Below are positions 19,040 to 28,499 of a DNA stretch of 64,000 nt, piece by piece. Where the stretch lies: assembly GCF_028204155.1 (NCBI RefSeq), contig NZ_JAQLOI010000001.1:682001-746000 (forward strand), in the 5' to 3' direction. The stretch is from Vibrio algarum (GTDB lineage Bacteria; Pseudomonadota; Gammaproteobacteria; Enterobacterales; Vibrionaceae). A program made the translations under genes and the position numbers. The notes beneath the pieces are model-generated. The model did not search any database, was not told the DNA's origin, and saw only the letters and a list, made by a program, of their open reading frames with translations. Numbering within the stretch: the stretch's first letter is position 1; every line of letters begins with the position of its first letter.

Positions 19040-20338
19040 ATGGGAAATAACGTAGTCGTTCTAGGCACCCAATGGGGTGACGAAGGTAAAGGTAAAATTG
19101 TAGACCTACTTACGGAAGATGCAAAGTATACCGTTAGATATCAAGGCGGTCACAATGCGGGTCACACTTTAGTCATTGACGGTGAAAAAACCGTTCTCCA
19201 CTTAATACCATCAGGCATTCTTCGAGATAACGTAAAATGTGTTATCGGTAATGGCGTTGTATTATCTCCTGATGCACTACTTAGCGAAATGAAACCTCTT
19301 GAAGAGCGTGGTATTCCAGTACGTGAACGCCTATTCATTTCTGAAGCTTGTCCGCTTATTTTGCCTTACCATATTGCTTTAGACCAAGCGCGTGAACTTG
19401 CTCGTGGCAAGAAAGCTATTGGTACTACTGGTCGTGGTATCGGTCCAGCATATGAAGATAAAGTGGCTCGCCGCGGCCTTCGCGTTGGTGACTTATTTGA
19501 TAAAGAAACATTCGCTGAAAAACTAAGAGAAGTCATGGATTTCCATAACTTCCAACTTGTTCATTTCTATAAAGCTGAAGCAGTAAGCTACGAAGAAGTT
19601 CTTGAGCAAGCACTTGGTTATGCGGATCTACTTACTTCAATGGTTATTGATGTTACCGATGAACTTGATGCCGCTCGTAAGCGTGGTGATAAAATCATGT
19701 TTGAAGGTGCTCAAGGTACGCTTTTAGATATCGACCATGGTACTTATCCATATGTAACGTCTTCAAATACAACTGCTGGTGGTGTTGCCGCTGGTTCTGG
19801 TTTTGGTCCTCGTCATATCGGCTACATTCTTGGTATCGCTAAAGCCTATTGTACTCGTGTAGGTGCAGGTCCTTTCCCAACTGAGCTTGATGATGATGTT
19901 GGTTACCATTTAGGAACTAAAGGCCATGAGTTCGGTGCTACAACTGGACGTAAGCGTCGTTGTGGCTGGTTTGATGCTGTTGCAATGCGCAGAGCTATTC
20001 AAATTAACTCTATCTCTGGTTTCTGCCTAACGAAGCTTGACGTTCTTGATGGATTGAAAGAGCTTAAGATTTGTACTGGCTATGAAATGAAAGATGGCTC
20101 TGTTCTAGAAGTGTCTCCAATGGCTGCTGAAGCTTTTGAAGAAGCAACACCTATCTATGAAACAATGCCTGGTTGGAGCGACAACACGTTTGGTGCCAAA
20201 TCACTAGACATGCTTCCACAAGCTGCTTTAGATTACATTAAGCGTATTGAAGAGCTTACAGGCGTTCCAGTAGATATCGTTTCTACAGGCCCTGACCGTA
20301 ATGAAACGATCATAAGAGTTCACCCATTTAACTCTTAA
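19040..20338 (+). CDS. purA: Adenylosuccinate synthetase
   Basis: A 432-residue GTP-dependent enzyme making adenylosuccinate from IMP and aspartate, the first step to AMP. WGDEGKGK at the N terminus is the GTP loop, with the IMP-site histidine in GHNAGHT; TTGRGIGPAYEDK and the C-terminal STGPDRNETI are also intact. Three short AACTCTT repeats span the stop codon, followed by a terminator. Confidence 0.98.
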   Translation: MGNNVVVLGTQWGDEGKGKIVDLLTEDAKYTVRYQGGHNAGHTLVIDGEKTVLHLIPSGILRDNVKCVIGNGVVLSPDALLSEMKPLEERGIPVRERLFISEACPLILPYHIALDQARELARGKKAIGTTGRGIGPAYEDKVARRGLRVGDLFDKETFAEKLREVMDFHNFQLVHFYKAEAVSYEEVLEQALGYADLLTSMVIDVTDELDAARKRGDKIMFEGAQGTLLDIDHGTYPYVTSSNTTAGGVAAGSGFGPRHIGYILGIAKAYCTRVGAGPFPTELDDDVGYHLGTKGHEFGATTGRKRRCGWFDAVAMRRAIQINSISGFCLTKLDVLDGLKELKICTGYEMKDGSVLEVSPMAAEAFEEATPIYETMPGWSDNTFGAKSLDMLPQAALDYIKRIEELTGVPVDIVSTGPDRNETIIRVHPFNS

Positions 20339-20379
20339 CTCTTAACTCTTAATTGTTAAGGGTAAAGAAATCTCTTTAG

Positions 20380-20411
20380 AAGCCGATTACAATATGTAGT
20401 CGGCTTTTTTG
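20380..20411 (+). terminator. Rho-independent terminator after purA
   Basis: Short stem AGCCGA/TCGGCT with a 13-base loop and a following T run. Confidence 0.7.
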
Positions 20412-20466
20412 TTTTTTATGAACCGTGATATCTGAACAAAGATCACTTTTAGGATCTATATTTGAC

Positions 20467-20493
20467 TAAAGTGAACAAGTAAACTGCCGATAA
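20467..20493 (+). promoter_or_regulatory. sigma-28 (FliA) promoter of motX
   Basis: TAAA (20467-20470), exactly 15 bases, then GCCGATAA (20486-20493): a perfect match to the flagellar sigma-28 consensus, 30 bases before the motX start. Confidence 0.9.
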
Positions 20494-20523
20494 CTAAGCA
20501 CGGTATGATTAAAGAGTGCAGGT

Positions 20524-21162
20524 ATGAAGCTGAAACTTATAGCTGCGGCCCTGTTATTAGTGCTGTCACCCCTGTCAAAAGCAAAAGCTGAGATGGCCAA
20601 TGTTGGTGAGCCAGTACCTATATATACAGAAGCCGAGCTAATAAAACTAATTAATAACAACAAACACCTAGAGCGAATAAAAGCCGATAAGTGTCAGTTG
20701 GTAGAGGATATCGTTGCTCGTGCAACGAGGATTAACTTGCCTGCTTATGAACTTCTTTATGGGGATATGCTCACTTGGGGGGTTTGTATCGAAAAAGATG
20801 TGGAGCTGGGGCTTTATTATATTGAAAACGCAGCCCACCAGGGTTTTCCGGCGGCATTAGAACAGCTAGGTCGTTATTATTCTAGAGGCACTATTGTTCA
20901 GCAAGATAAAGAGCGTGCTATCCCTTATCTGCGTGAAGCTGCCGCGATGGGGAACCTTAATGCTCGAATTCATTTGGCTGAATTGCTCCTTCGAGATTAC
21001 GGCAGTCCTTTAGATTATGAAGATGCATATCGCTGGTTGTATAACTCTGTGACTGCGGATAAAAGGCAGCATAAGAGAATTACGGTTCTACGTGATGGCT
21101 TAGCCCAGAGAATGCCACAAAATATAATTGCTAATGCCAAACGGCGAGAGGTATTTTGGTAG
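20524..21162 (+). CDS. motX: Sodium-type polar flagellar motor protein MotX
   Basis: A 212-residue periplasmic protein with a cleavable signal peptide (about residues 1-22, ending SKAKA). MotX forms the T-ring with MotY and is needed to hold the PomA/PomB stator in the sodium-driven polar flagellum. Sel1-like helical repeats cover about residues 80-165 (LGLYYIENAAHQGFPAALEQ, AIPYLREAAAMGNLNARIHL). A perfect FliA promoter precedes it. The position between purA and rnr is the usual one in vibrios. Confidence 0.9.
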   Translation: MKLKLIAAALLLVLSPLSKAKAEMANVGEPVPIYTEAELIKLINNNKHLERIKADKCQLVEDIVARATRINLPAYELLYGDMLTWGVCIEKDVELGLYYIENAAHQGFPAALEQLGRYYSRGTIVQQDKERAIPYLREAAAMGNLNARIHLAELLLRDYGSPLDYEDAYRWLYNSVTADKRQHKRITVLRDGLAQRMPQNIIANAKRREVFW

Positions 21163-21208
21163 CGACTCAATAAAAACGTTGTCGAATTAGAGCATACCGT
21201 ACTCACCG

Positions 21209-21239
21209 CACCCCAATAAAATGGGGTGTTTGTGTTTTT
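21209..21239 (+). terminator. Rho-independent terminator after motX
   Basis: Stem CACCCCA/TGGGGTG with loop ATAAAA and a T-rich tail. Confidence 0.75.
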
Positions 21240-21307
21240 AGTTACTTATTTTTCCCACACTTCTATATACTTAAAGTAACTCCTATCTTGCTAAAGCAGG
21301 TTTCCCC

Positions 21308-23835
21308 ATGTCAGATACTACGCCCAAAGATGAATTCGCTGATCGCGAAGCCCAAAAATACGAAAATCCAGTACCTAGCCGAGAATTTATTACTGAATTT
21401 TTAAAACAAGCCAATGTGCCAATGAACCGAAACGACTTGTTTGAAGCGTTAAGCCTCTCGGGAGAAGAGCAGTATGAGGGCTTACGTCGTAGATTGAGAG
21501 CAATGGAGCGAGATGGGCAGCTGGTATTCACGCGTCGACAATGTTACGCGCTACCAGAGAAACTCGAGATGATTAAAGGCTACGTTATTGGCCACCGTGA
21601 TGGATTTGGTTGGGTTCGTCCGGACGGAAGTGTAGGAAAAGAAAACGACGTTATGCTGCCTCATCATCAGATGCGCACGATCATCCATGGTGATTACGTT
21701 TTGGTTCAGCCTGCAGGAACTGACAAGCGTGGGAGAAAAGAAGGCCGCTTGATTCGCGTTCTTGAAGAACGTAAAACACAAATCGTGGGGCGTTTCTTCT
21801 TGGAGCAGGGATACTCCTATGTTGTGCCTGATGATTCACGTATCCACCAAGATATTTTGATTCCTGAAAATGAAAAAATGTCGGCACGAATGGGCAATGT
21901 CGTCGTTATTGAAATCACCGATCGTGGCAGTCGTTCACGAGGAATGGCGGGGCGAGTGATTGAAGTACTTGGTGAAAATATGGCGCCGGGAATGGAAACG
22001 CAAATAGCGATTCGCACTCATCAAATTCCCAATGAATGGCCAGATGAAGTAGAAAAACAGATTAAAGGGCTGGATGAAGAGGTTCCTGAGCAAGCTAAAG
22101 TTGGAAGGGTAGACCTAAGAGAACTTCCTTTGGTTACTATTGATGGAGAAGATGCGCGTGATTTTGATGACGCTGTTTTCTGTCAAAAAAACCAGCAGGT
22201 GGATGGCGATTATGGGTTGCTATTGCGGATGTTAGCCATTACGTAAGGCCAGACACAGCACTCGATAAAGAAGCTATCAACCGTGGCAACTCAGTTTATT
22301 TTCCTTCTCAAGTTGTCCCTATGTTACCTGAAGTGCTGTCAAATGGTCTGTGTTCGCTGAACCCACAAGTAGACCGACTTTGTATGGTGTGTGAAATGAC
22401 GGTTTCAGCCACAGGTAAGCTATCAGGCTATAAGCATTATGAAGCAGTAATGAATTCTCATGCGCGCTTAACTTATACGAAGGTTGGCGAAATTCTAGAC
22501 GGTGACGAAGAGTTACGAGAAAGATATGGGAAATTAATACCTCATATTGAAGAATTGCACAACATGTACAAGGTGCTGAAAGGTGCGCGAGATCAGCGTG
22601 GAGCGATTGAGTTTGAAACCTTGGAAACCAAGTTTGTTTTTAATGCAGAGCGTAAGATAGATCGTATCGAACCTGTTATTCGCAATGATGCGCACAAACT
22701 TATCGAAGAATGCATGATTTTAGCGAACATTGCTTCAGCGTCATTAGTTGAGAAGCTTAAAGAACCAGCGTTATACCGGATTCATGAAACCCCAGGAGAG
22801 CAAAGGCTAACGGGCTTTAGAGATTTCCTTGGTGAGTTAGGGTTAAATCTATCGGGTGGATTGGAGCCGTCTCCAACTGATTATGCTCACCTGATGAAAG
22901 AAATTGGAACACGTCCAGATAAAGAGCTGATTCAAACCATGCTGTTACGCTCTATGAAGCAGGCAATTTATAGCCCAGATAATGCAGGACATTTCGGTTT
23001 GGCGTTAAAACGCTATGGTCACTTTACATCACCGATACGCCGTTATCCTGATCTTTTACTACATAGGGCAATTAAGTACCTTATAGCCAAGCAAGAAGGT
23101 CGTAATACAGATCGCTGGACACCGACGGGTGGATACCATTATTCCTTTGATGATATGGATGTATATGGTGAGCAGTGCTCAATGACAGAACGAAGAGCAG
23201 ATGATGCAACCAGAGAAGTGTCCGATTGGCTGAAATGTGAGTACATGCAAGACCATGTCGGTGAAGAGCTAGAAGGTGTTATTGCTAACGTAACTGGTTT
23301 TGGCTTTTTTGTTCGCTTGTCTGAGTTACATATCGACGGGTTGGTCCATATATCTTCACTCGCTAACGATTATTATATTTTCGATGCAATCGGACAGCGA
23401 TTAAAGGGTGAAAGCTTCGGAAATATCTACCGATTAGGTGATAGTGTAAAAGTAAAAGTACGATCTGTTAATCTTGATGACAGACAGATAGACTTTGAAT
23501 TAGTCGAGACAAATCGCCAGCCTCGAGGCAAAGGAAAGACGGCTAAAAAACGAGCAGTGGAAGCAGATAAACGAAAACCGTTTGATAAAAACAGTGCGGC
23601 TAAGTCGAAACGACGTGGTGGAAAAGCAAAGGCCATGGTTGAGCCAACTAAGCGACCTGATGGTTCTTCTGAAGGAACGGGTCAAGCAAAATCAGCCGAT
23701 AAAAAAAGTAAGGCAGAGAAAGCTCGGAAGAAAAAATCACGGGCAAGAAAGTCAAAGGCTAAAAAAACAAAAGTAATCAGTCGGGTAGCAAAAGCTAATT
23801 ATCCAAATAAAGTATTTAAAAAGAGTAAAAAATGA
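21308..23835 (+). pseudogene. rnr: Exoribonuclease R, frameshifted
   Basis: RNase R degrades structured RNA 3' to 5'. Two frames (21308-22246 and the downstream frame) form one protein of about 842 residues. In order: a winged-helix N terminus, cold-shock domains, the RNB nuclease with DGEDARDFDDAVF as the metal-binding site, an S1 domain near residue 650 and a long Lys/Arg-rich tail. The break is a run of seven A at 22185-22191; eight would read CQKKPAGGWRLWVAIADVS, as in other RNase R. Probably an intact gene with a sequencing undercall. The stop overlaps the rlmB start by four bases. Confidence 0.9.
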
Positions 23836-24569
23836 GTAATGAATTTATCTACGGCATCCACGCAGTAAAAGCCGTTTTAGAACATGATCCAGCGCGCTTT
23901 ATAGAAGCTTTTGTATTAAAAGGTCGTCAAGACGAACGTCTTACACCTCTAATTAATCAGTTACAACAATTTGGTATCTCAGTCCAACAGATGGGGCGTA
24001 AAGCGTTGGATGATAAAGCCAATGGCGCGAATCACCAAGGTATCATTGGTCGTGTAAAAGCGGCAAAGGCATTAAATGAAAATGACCTAGATGAAATTTT
24101 GGCAAAACAGAAGCAACCACTGCTGCTTATCCTTGATGGGGTAACCGATCCTCATAACCTTGGTGCTTGTTTACGTAATGCTGATGCTGCTGGTGTTGCC
24201 GCTGTCATTGTGCCAAAAGATAAATCTGCGCCACTTACTGCCACGGTAAGTAAAGTGGCATGTGGCGCTGCAGAAACCGTTCCTCTCATTCGTGTCACCA
24301 ACCTAGCTCGTACAATGCGCGCAATTCAAGAACAAGGCGTATGGATTGTGGGAACAGCAGGTGAGGCGACTCACGATATCTATCAAGCCAAGTTAAGTGG
24401 TGGCCCATTGGCTATTGTTATGGGCGCAGAAGGGGACGGTATGCGTCGTTTAACACGTGAAACGTGTGATGACTTAATTAAAATTCCAATGGCGGGTAGC
24501 GTCTCTAGCTTAAATGTTTCGGTGGCTTCTGGAATATGCTTATTTGAAGCCGTTAGGCAAAGAAGTTAG
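23832..24569 (+). CDS. rlmB: 23S rRNA (guanosine-2251-2'-O-)-methyltransferase
   Basis: A 245-residue SpoU-family trefoil-knot methyltransferase for the 2'-O of G2251 in 23S rRNA. The N-terminal L30e-like domain (residues 1-80) is followed by SPOUT motifs: DPHNLGACLRNADAAG (motif 1), IVMGAEGDGM (motif 2) and LNVSVASGICLFEA (motif 3). ATG overlaps the rnr stop, so rnr-rlmB is a coupled pair, as in E. coli. Confidence 0.96.
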   Translation: MSNEFIYGIHAVKAVLEHDPARFIEAFVLKGRQDERLTPLINQLQQFGISVQQMGRKALDDKANGANHQGIIGRVKAAKALNENDLDEILAKQKQPLLLILDGVTDPHNLGACLRNADAAGVAAVIVPKDKSAPLTATVSKVACGAAETVPLIRVTNLARTMRAIQEQGVWIVGTAGEATHDIYQAKLSGGPLAIVMGAEGDGMRRLTRETCDDLIKIPMAGSVSSLNVSVASGICLFEAVRQRS

Positions 24570-24721
24570 TTTTCGTTTAAAGTGCGGGCGTTTATGACAA
24601 TTTTCTTGTTTTGAACGCTCGTGAACAACCTCTTTTTAAGCGTAAAGTTCGCTTTATTATCTAATCTGTCTAGATAGCGACAACCTGTATAAAATTCCAG
24701 CGTTAATACCTAAAATAGCCC

Positions 24722-24810
24722 TTGTAAATAACACCTTTTTTCTATAATATTTGCCGTCCTTAATTCTCGGTCATTTTATACTAGTTCCTTGCTTCCCTTG
24801 GACGACCGAG
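24722..24810 (+). promoter_or_regulatory. Promoter and leader hairpin of the rpsF operon
   Basis: TTGTAA (24722-24727) and TATAAT (24743-24748) with a 15-base spacer make a plausible promoter. The transcript leader then pairs CTCGGTC (24766-24772) with GACCGAG (24804-24810). In E. coli the S6:S18 complex binds a hairpin in this leader to repress the operon; this stem is in the right place, but I could not verify the binding motif. Confidence 0.5.
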
Positions 24811-24846
24811 CCATTTGTGGAAGCTACTAATCCGTGAGGAGCAAAC

Positions 24847-25242
24847 ATGCGACATTACGAAATCGTATTCATGGTGCACCCTGATCAAAGCGAGCAAGTT
24901 GCTGGTATGATCGAGCGTTACACTGGGTCTATCACTGAAGCTGGCGGTACTGTACACCGTCTAGAAGACTGGGGTCGTCGTCAAATGGCTTACCCAATCA
25001 ACAAGCTTCATAAAGCTCATTACGTTCTTATGAACGTAGAAGCTGGCCAAGAAGTGATCGACGAGCTAGAAACTGCTTTCCGTTTTAACGACGCAGTTCT
25101 ACGTAACATGATCATGCGCACTAAAGCTGCAGTTACTGAGCAATCTATTATGCTAAAACAACGTGAAGAGCGTGCAGAACGTGCTCCACGTCGTGAAGAG
25201 CGTACAGATCGTCCAGAAGCTAAGCCAGAAGCAGCTGAGTAA
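24847..25242 (+). CDS. rpsF: 30S ribosomal protein S6
   Basis: A 131-residue S6, which pairs with S18 on the 30S platform. It opens MRHYEIVFMVHPDQSEQV and has the conserved LEDWGRRQMAYPINKLHKAHY. The tail is rich in Glu, Arg and Pro, as in gammaproteobacterial S6 proteins that carry added glutamates. GAGGAG precedes the ATG. First gene of the rpsF-rpsR-rplI operon. Confidence 0.97.
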   Translation: MRHYEIVFMVHPDQSEQVAGMIERYTGSITEAGGTVHRLEDWGRRQMAYPINKLHKAHYVLMNVEAGQEVIDELETAFRFNDAVLRNMIMRTKAAVTEQSIMLKQREERAERAPRREERTDRPEAKPEAAE

Positions 25243-25314
25243 TTATTTTTGACCTTAGGTCATTAATGATTCTCAACATACTTAATCAAAAAATTTAAGA
25301 TCAGGAGATAGCCC

Positions 25315-25542
25315 ATGGCTCGTTTCTTCCGTCGTCGTAAATTCTGCCGTTTTACTGCAGAAGGCGTACAAGAGATTGATTACAAAGATGTAGCAACTCT
25401 TAAAAATTACATCACTGAAGCTGGTAAAATTGTACCTAGTCGTATTACTGGTACAAGCGCAAAATATCAGCGTCAACTAGCTCGCGCTATTAAGCGTGCG
25501 CGCTACCTAGCACTGCTGCCTTATACTGATAAGCATCAGTAA
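25315..25542 (+). CDS. rpsR: 30S ribosomal protein S18
   Basis: A 75-residue S18, with MARFFRRRKFCRFTAEGV at the start and YQRQLARAIKRARYLALLPY at the end, both typical. It follows rpsF after only 72 bases. In most vibrios and in E. coli priB lies in that gap; here it is missing. Confidence 0.97.
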   Translation: MARFFRRRKFCRFTAEGVQEIDYKDVATLKNYITEAGKIVPSRITGTSAKYQRQLARAIKRARYLALLPYTDKHQ

Positions 25543-25575
25543 ACAGCACGTTTTATTAAGAGAGAGGATTAAACA

Positions 25576-26028
25576 ATGCAAGTTATTCTACTTGATAAAA
25601 TCGGTAACCTAGGTGGCCTTGGCGATACAGTTAATGTTAAGTCTGGTTATGCTCGTAACTTCCTTATTCCACAGAGTAAAGCAGTTATGGCTACTAAAGC
25701 TAACATTGAAATGTTCGAAGCTCGTCGCGCTGAACTTGAAGCTAAAGTTGCTGAGCAGCTTGCTGCTTCAGAAGCTCGTGCTGAGACAGTTAATGCTCTA
25801 GAAGCGGTTGTTATCGCATCTAAAGCTGGTGACGAAGGCAAACTATTCGGTTCTATCGGTACTCGTGACATCGCTGACGCAATTACTGCGGCAGGCGTTG
25901 AAGTTGCTAAAAGTGAAGTTCGTCTTCCTGAAGGCGCTTTACGTAACGTTGGTGAGTTTGAAATTAGCATCCAACTTCATTCTGAAGTTTTTGCTAAAGT
26001 GACTCTTCAAGTTGTTGCTGCTGAGTAA
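25576..26028 (+). CDS. rplI: 50S ribosomal protein L9
   Basis: A 150-residue L9: N-terminal RNA-binding domain (MQVILLDKIGNLGGLGDTV, then KSGYARNFLIPQ), a long connecting helix around residues 40-75 and a C-terminal domain. Last gene of the operon; a strong terminator follows. Confidence 0.97.
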   Translation: MQVILLDKIGNLGGLGDTVNVKSGYARNFLIPQSKAVMATKANIEMFEARRAELEAKVAEQLAASEARAETVNALEAVVIASKAGDEGKLFGSIGTRDIADAITAAGVEVAKSEVRLPEGALRNVGEFEISIQLHSEVFAKVTLQVVAAE

Positions 26029-26049
26029 TTTCAGTATCAGATGATTACG

Positions 26050-26081
26050 AAAAAACACCAGCCACTGGCTGGTGTTTTTTT
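26050..26081 (+). terminator. Rho-independent terminator after rplI
   Basis: AAAAAACACCAGCC / GGCTGGTGTTTTTT stem with a very short loop and a T run. Confidence 0.9.
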
Positions 26082-26172
26082 ATGTCTGAACCACTACTTC
26101 TATATTATTAATCAGTTGATAAGCTAAAATGGTATGAAACGGCTATTTAGATCAGAGATCTGATTATCTGTG

Positions 26173-26967
26173 TTAGAAAATAAAGAGTAAGTTTATCGAC
26201 AGACTTGATTCTACATCACTTAGGCCTTCTGGAACCTTATCGTGATGTTGTCTCTCATGTATTATTTTTAGCGCGATATCATCGGTAATATTGTTGATAG
26301 CACTTAATTCTGTGTCTACTTTCGAGTTACTACTACCTGTCGTCAATGTGACTTTTGCAGCAAGTGCGAAGTTATCGATAATCTGCCAGTTAGAGTTTAA
26401 CTGTCCTCTGAAGATTGGTTCTTGGACAATATTCGGGAAGATAATGTCATCGTCGTCTAGTTCATCAAGGTTTGGTTCTTGATATCGATAACCAGGGCCT
26501 GCTTCTATTTCGATTAATAAGTCTTTTGAATTTGTTACTTGATAACCAACACCAGCAGATAAAGTGTAATCTTTGAAATAAGCGCTGTGTCTTGAATCAA
26601 TTCCTTTAAATCCAGCGTAAAGATACGTCCCAGAATTCAATTTGTAATCACTTTGCGCTTCGTATGTTAGTTGGAATTTATCTTCTTCGCCGTTTTTATC
26701 TAGTTTATACAACTTAAACTCACCAGAGTGACGATGGCGACCAGAGGTGTATTCTGCATCAACGCGGGTATTAAGTGATTGTGCGTCCGTATTACCGGTA
26801 TGAGATTGGTAACCAAACTCCACTTCTGATTGCAATGGAGAGGTTAGCGGTTTTGCGTCTTCTTCGGCGGATATAAAAGCACTGAAAAACAGTCCGTTAA
26901 TTAGTAACACGGATGTAGAGAATAACTTCAACGACACGAAACACTTTAGTTTATTAAATAGGCACAA
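26173..26967 (-). CDS. DUF481 outer-membrane beta-barrel protein (YdiY-like)
   Basis: A 264-residue exported protein: a hydrophobic N-terminal signal (about residues 10-34, ending FISAEE), then alternating beta strands typical of the DUF481 family: EVEFGYQSHTGNTDAQSLN, AGFKGIDSRHSAYFKDYTLS, and a C terminus closing in SINLLFIF with terminal Phe, the outer-membrane insertion signal. Function unknown; E. coli YdiY is acid-induced. It is convergent with rplI and divergent from dnaB. Confidence 0.78.
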   Translation of the reverse strand: MCLFNKLKCFVSLKLFSTSVLLINGLFFSAFISAEEDAKPLTSPLQSEVEFGYQSHTGNTDAQSLNTRVDAEYTSGRHRHSGEFKLYKLDKNGEEDKFQLTYEAQSDYKLNSGTYLYAGFKGIDSRHSAYFKDYTLSAGVGYQVTNSKDLLIEIEAGPGYRYQEPNLDELDDDDIIFPNIVQEPIFRGQLNSNWQIIDNFALAAKVTLTTGSSNSKVDTELSAINNITDDIALKIIHERQHHDKVPEGLSDVESSLSINLLFIF

Positions 26968-27091
26968 TAGTATAAGTGTGTATTATGTATATTCGTCAAG
27001 GCGATGTTAATTTTCGTTTTTTCTTTTTGGGGATTACAAATGACGGAATCCCGCTATAATGTGGCGCTATAACTAGCTATTGAGTATTACC

Positions 27092-28485
27092 ATGGTCGAA
27101 GTCCGAAACAAAACTATTGCAGATACCCAGGTCGACGCAATTAAAGTTCCCCCCATTCTCTAGAAGCTGAGCAATCAGTGATTGGAGGATTGCTTCTGGA
27201 TAATGAACGTTGGGATACTGTCTCAGAAAGAGTCGTAGCGAAAGACTTTTATAGTCGACCGCATCGTCATATATTTGAAGCTGTTAAAGCGATATTAGAG
27301 GACAGTAACCCTCTGGATCTGATCACTTTGTCAGAGTTTTTAGAGCAGAGAGAGCAGCTTGAAGAAGTTGGTGGTTTTGCCTATTTAGCCGATCTCGCGA
27401 AAAACACGCCAAGTGCAGCGAACATTAATGCGTACGCAGATATTGTTGCTGAGAGGGCGTTGGTTCGTAACCTCATTGGCGTGGCGAATGAAATTGCGGA
27501 TGCAGGTTATGAACCTCAAGGTAGAACATCGGAAGATTTGCTAGACCTTGCAGAAAGCAAAGTCTTTGCCATTGCAGAAGAGCGAACCGGAGAAAACGAA
27601 GGCCCTCAAAGTGTTGATTCTATCTTAGAAAAGACGCTTGAACGTATCGAAATTCTCTACAAGTCCCCTCAAGACGGGGTTACCGGTCTAAATACTGGCT
27701 TTGCCGATCTAAATAAGAAGACGGCGGGTTTACAAGGTTCTGATTTAATCATTGTGGCTGCTCGTCCTTCAATGGGGAAAACAACGTTTGCAATGAACCT
27801 GTGTGAAAACGCCGCGATGTCGCAGGATAAGCCTGTACTCATCTTTTCTTTAGAGATGCCCGCAGAACAGTTGATGATGCGTATGCTCGCCTCTCTTTCT
27901 AGAGTGGATCAAACTAAAATTCGTACAGGTCAGTTAGATGATGAAGACTGGGCTCGTATCTCTTCTTCCATGGGTATTCTTATGGAGAAGAAAAACATGC
28001 TTATTGATGACAGCTCTGGTTTGACTCCGACTGAATTACGTTCGCGTGCCCGTCGTGTCGCTCGTGAATACGGTGGAGTTAGTATGATCATGATCGACTA
28101 CCTTCAGTTAATGCGAGTTCCTTCGCTGACCGAAAATCGTACTTTGGAAATTGCAGAGATTTCACGTTCGCTTAAGGCCTTGGCAAAAGAACTGAACGTT
28201 CCCGTTGTTGCGCTTTCTCAGTTGAACCGCTCCCTAGAGCAGCGAGCCGATAAACGTCCTGTGAACTCCGATTTGCGTGAATCAGGCTCTATCGAGCAGG
28301 ATGCGGATTTAATCATGTTTATCTATAGGGATGAGGTTTATCACCCTGACAGTACGATGAAAGGCATAGCCGAAATTATATTGGGTAAGCAGCGTAATGG
28401 CCCGATAGGCTCCGTCCGACTTACTTTCCAAGGTCAGTTCTCACGCTTTGATAATTATGCAGGCCCTGCATTTGACGACGAATAA
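27092..28485 (+). CDS. dnaB: Replicative DNA helicase DnaB (frameshift near the N terminus)
   Basis: The hexameric helicase of the replication fork. The RecA-like ATPase has Walker A ARPSMGKTT and Walker B MIMIDYLQLM, with the N-terminal collar domain upstream. The frame starting at ATG 27092 (MVEVRNKTIADTQVDAIKVP) is cut by a stop after 23 codons; restoring one C in the six-C run at 27149-27154 gives KVPPHSLEAEQSVIGG and a normal protein of 464 residues. Since dnaB is essential, a sequencing error is by far the likeliest cause. It sits 14 bases before alr. Confidence 0.93.
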
Positions 28486-28499
28486 TAAGGCTATGCTTT

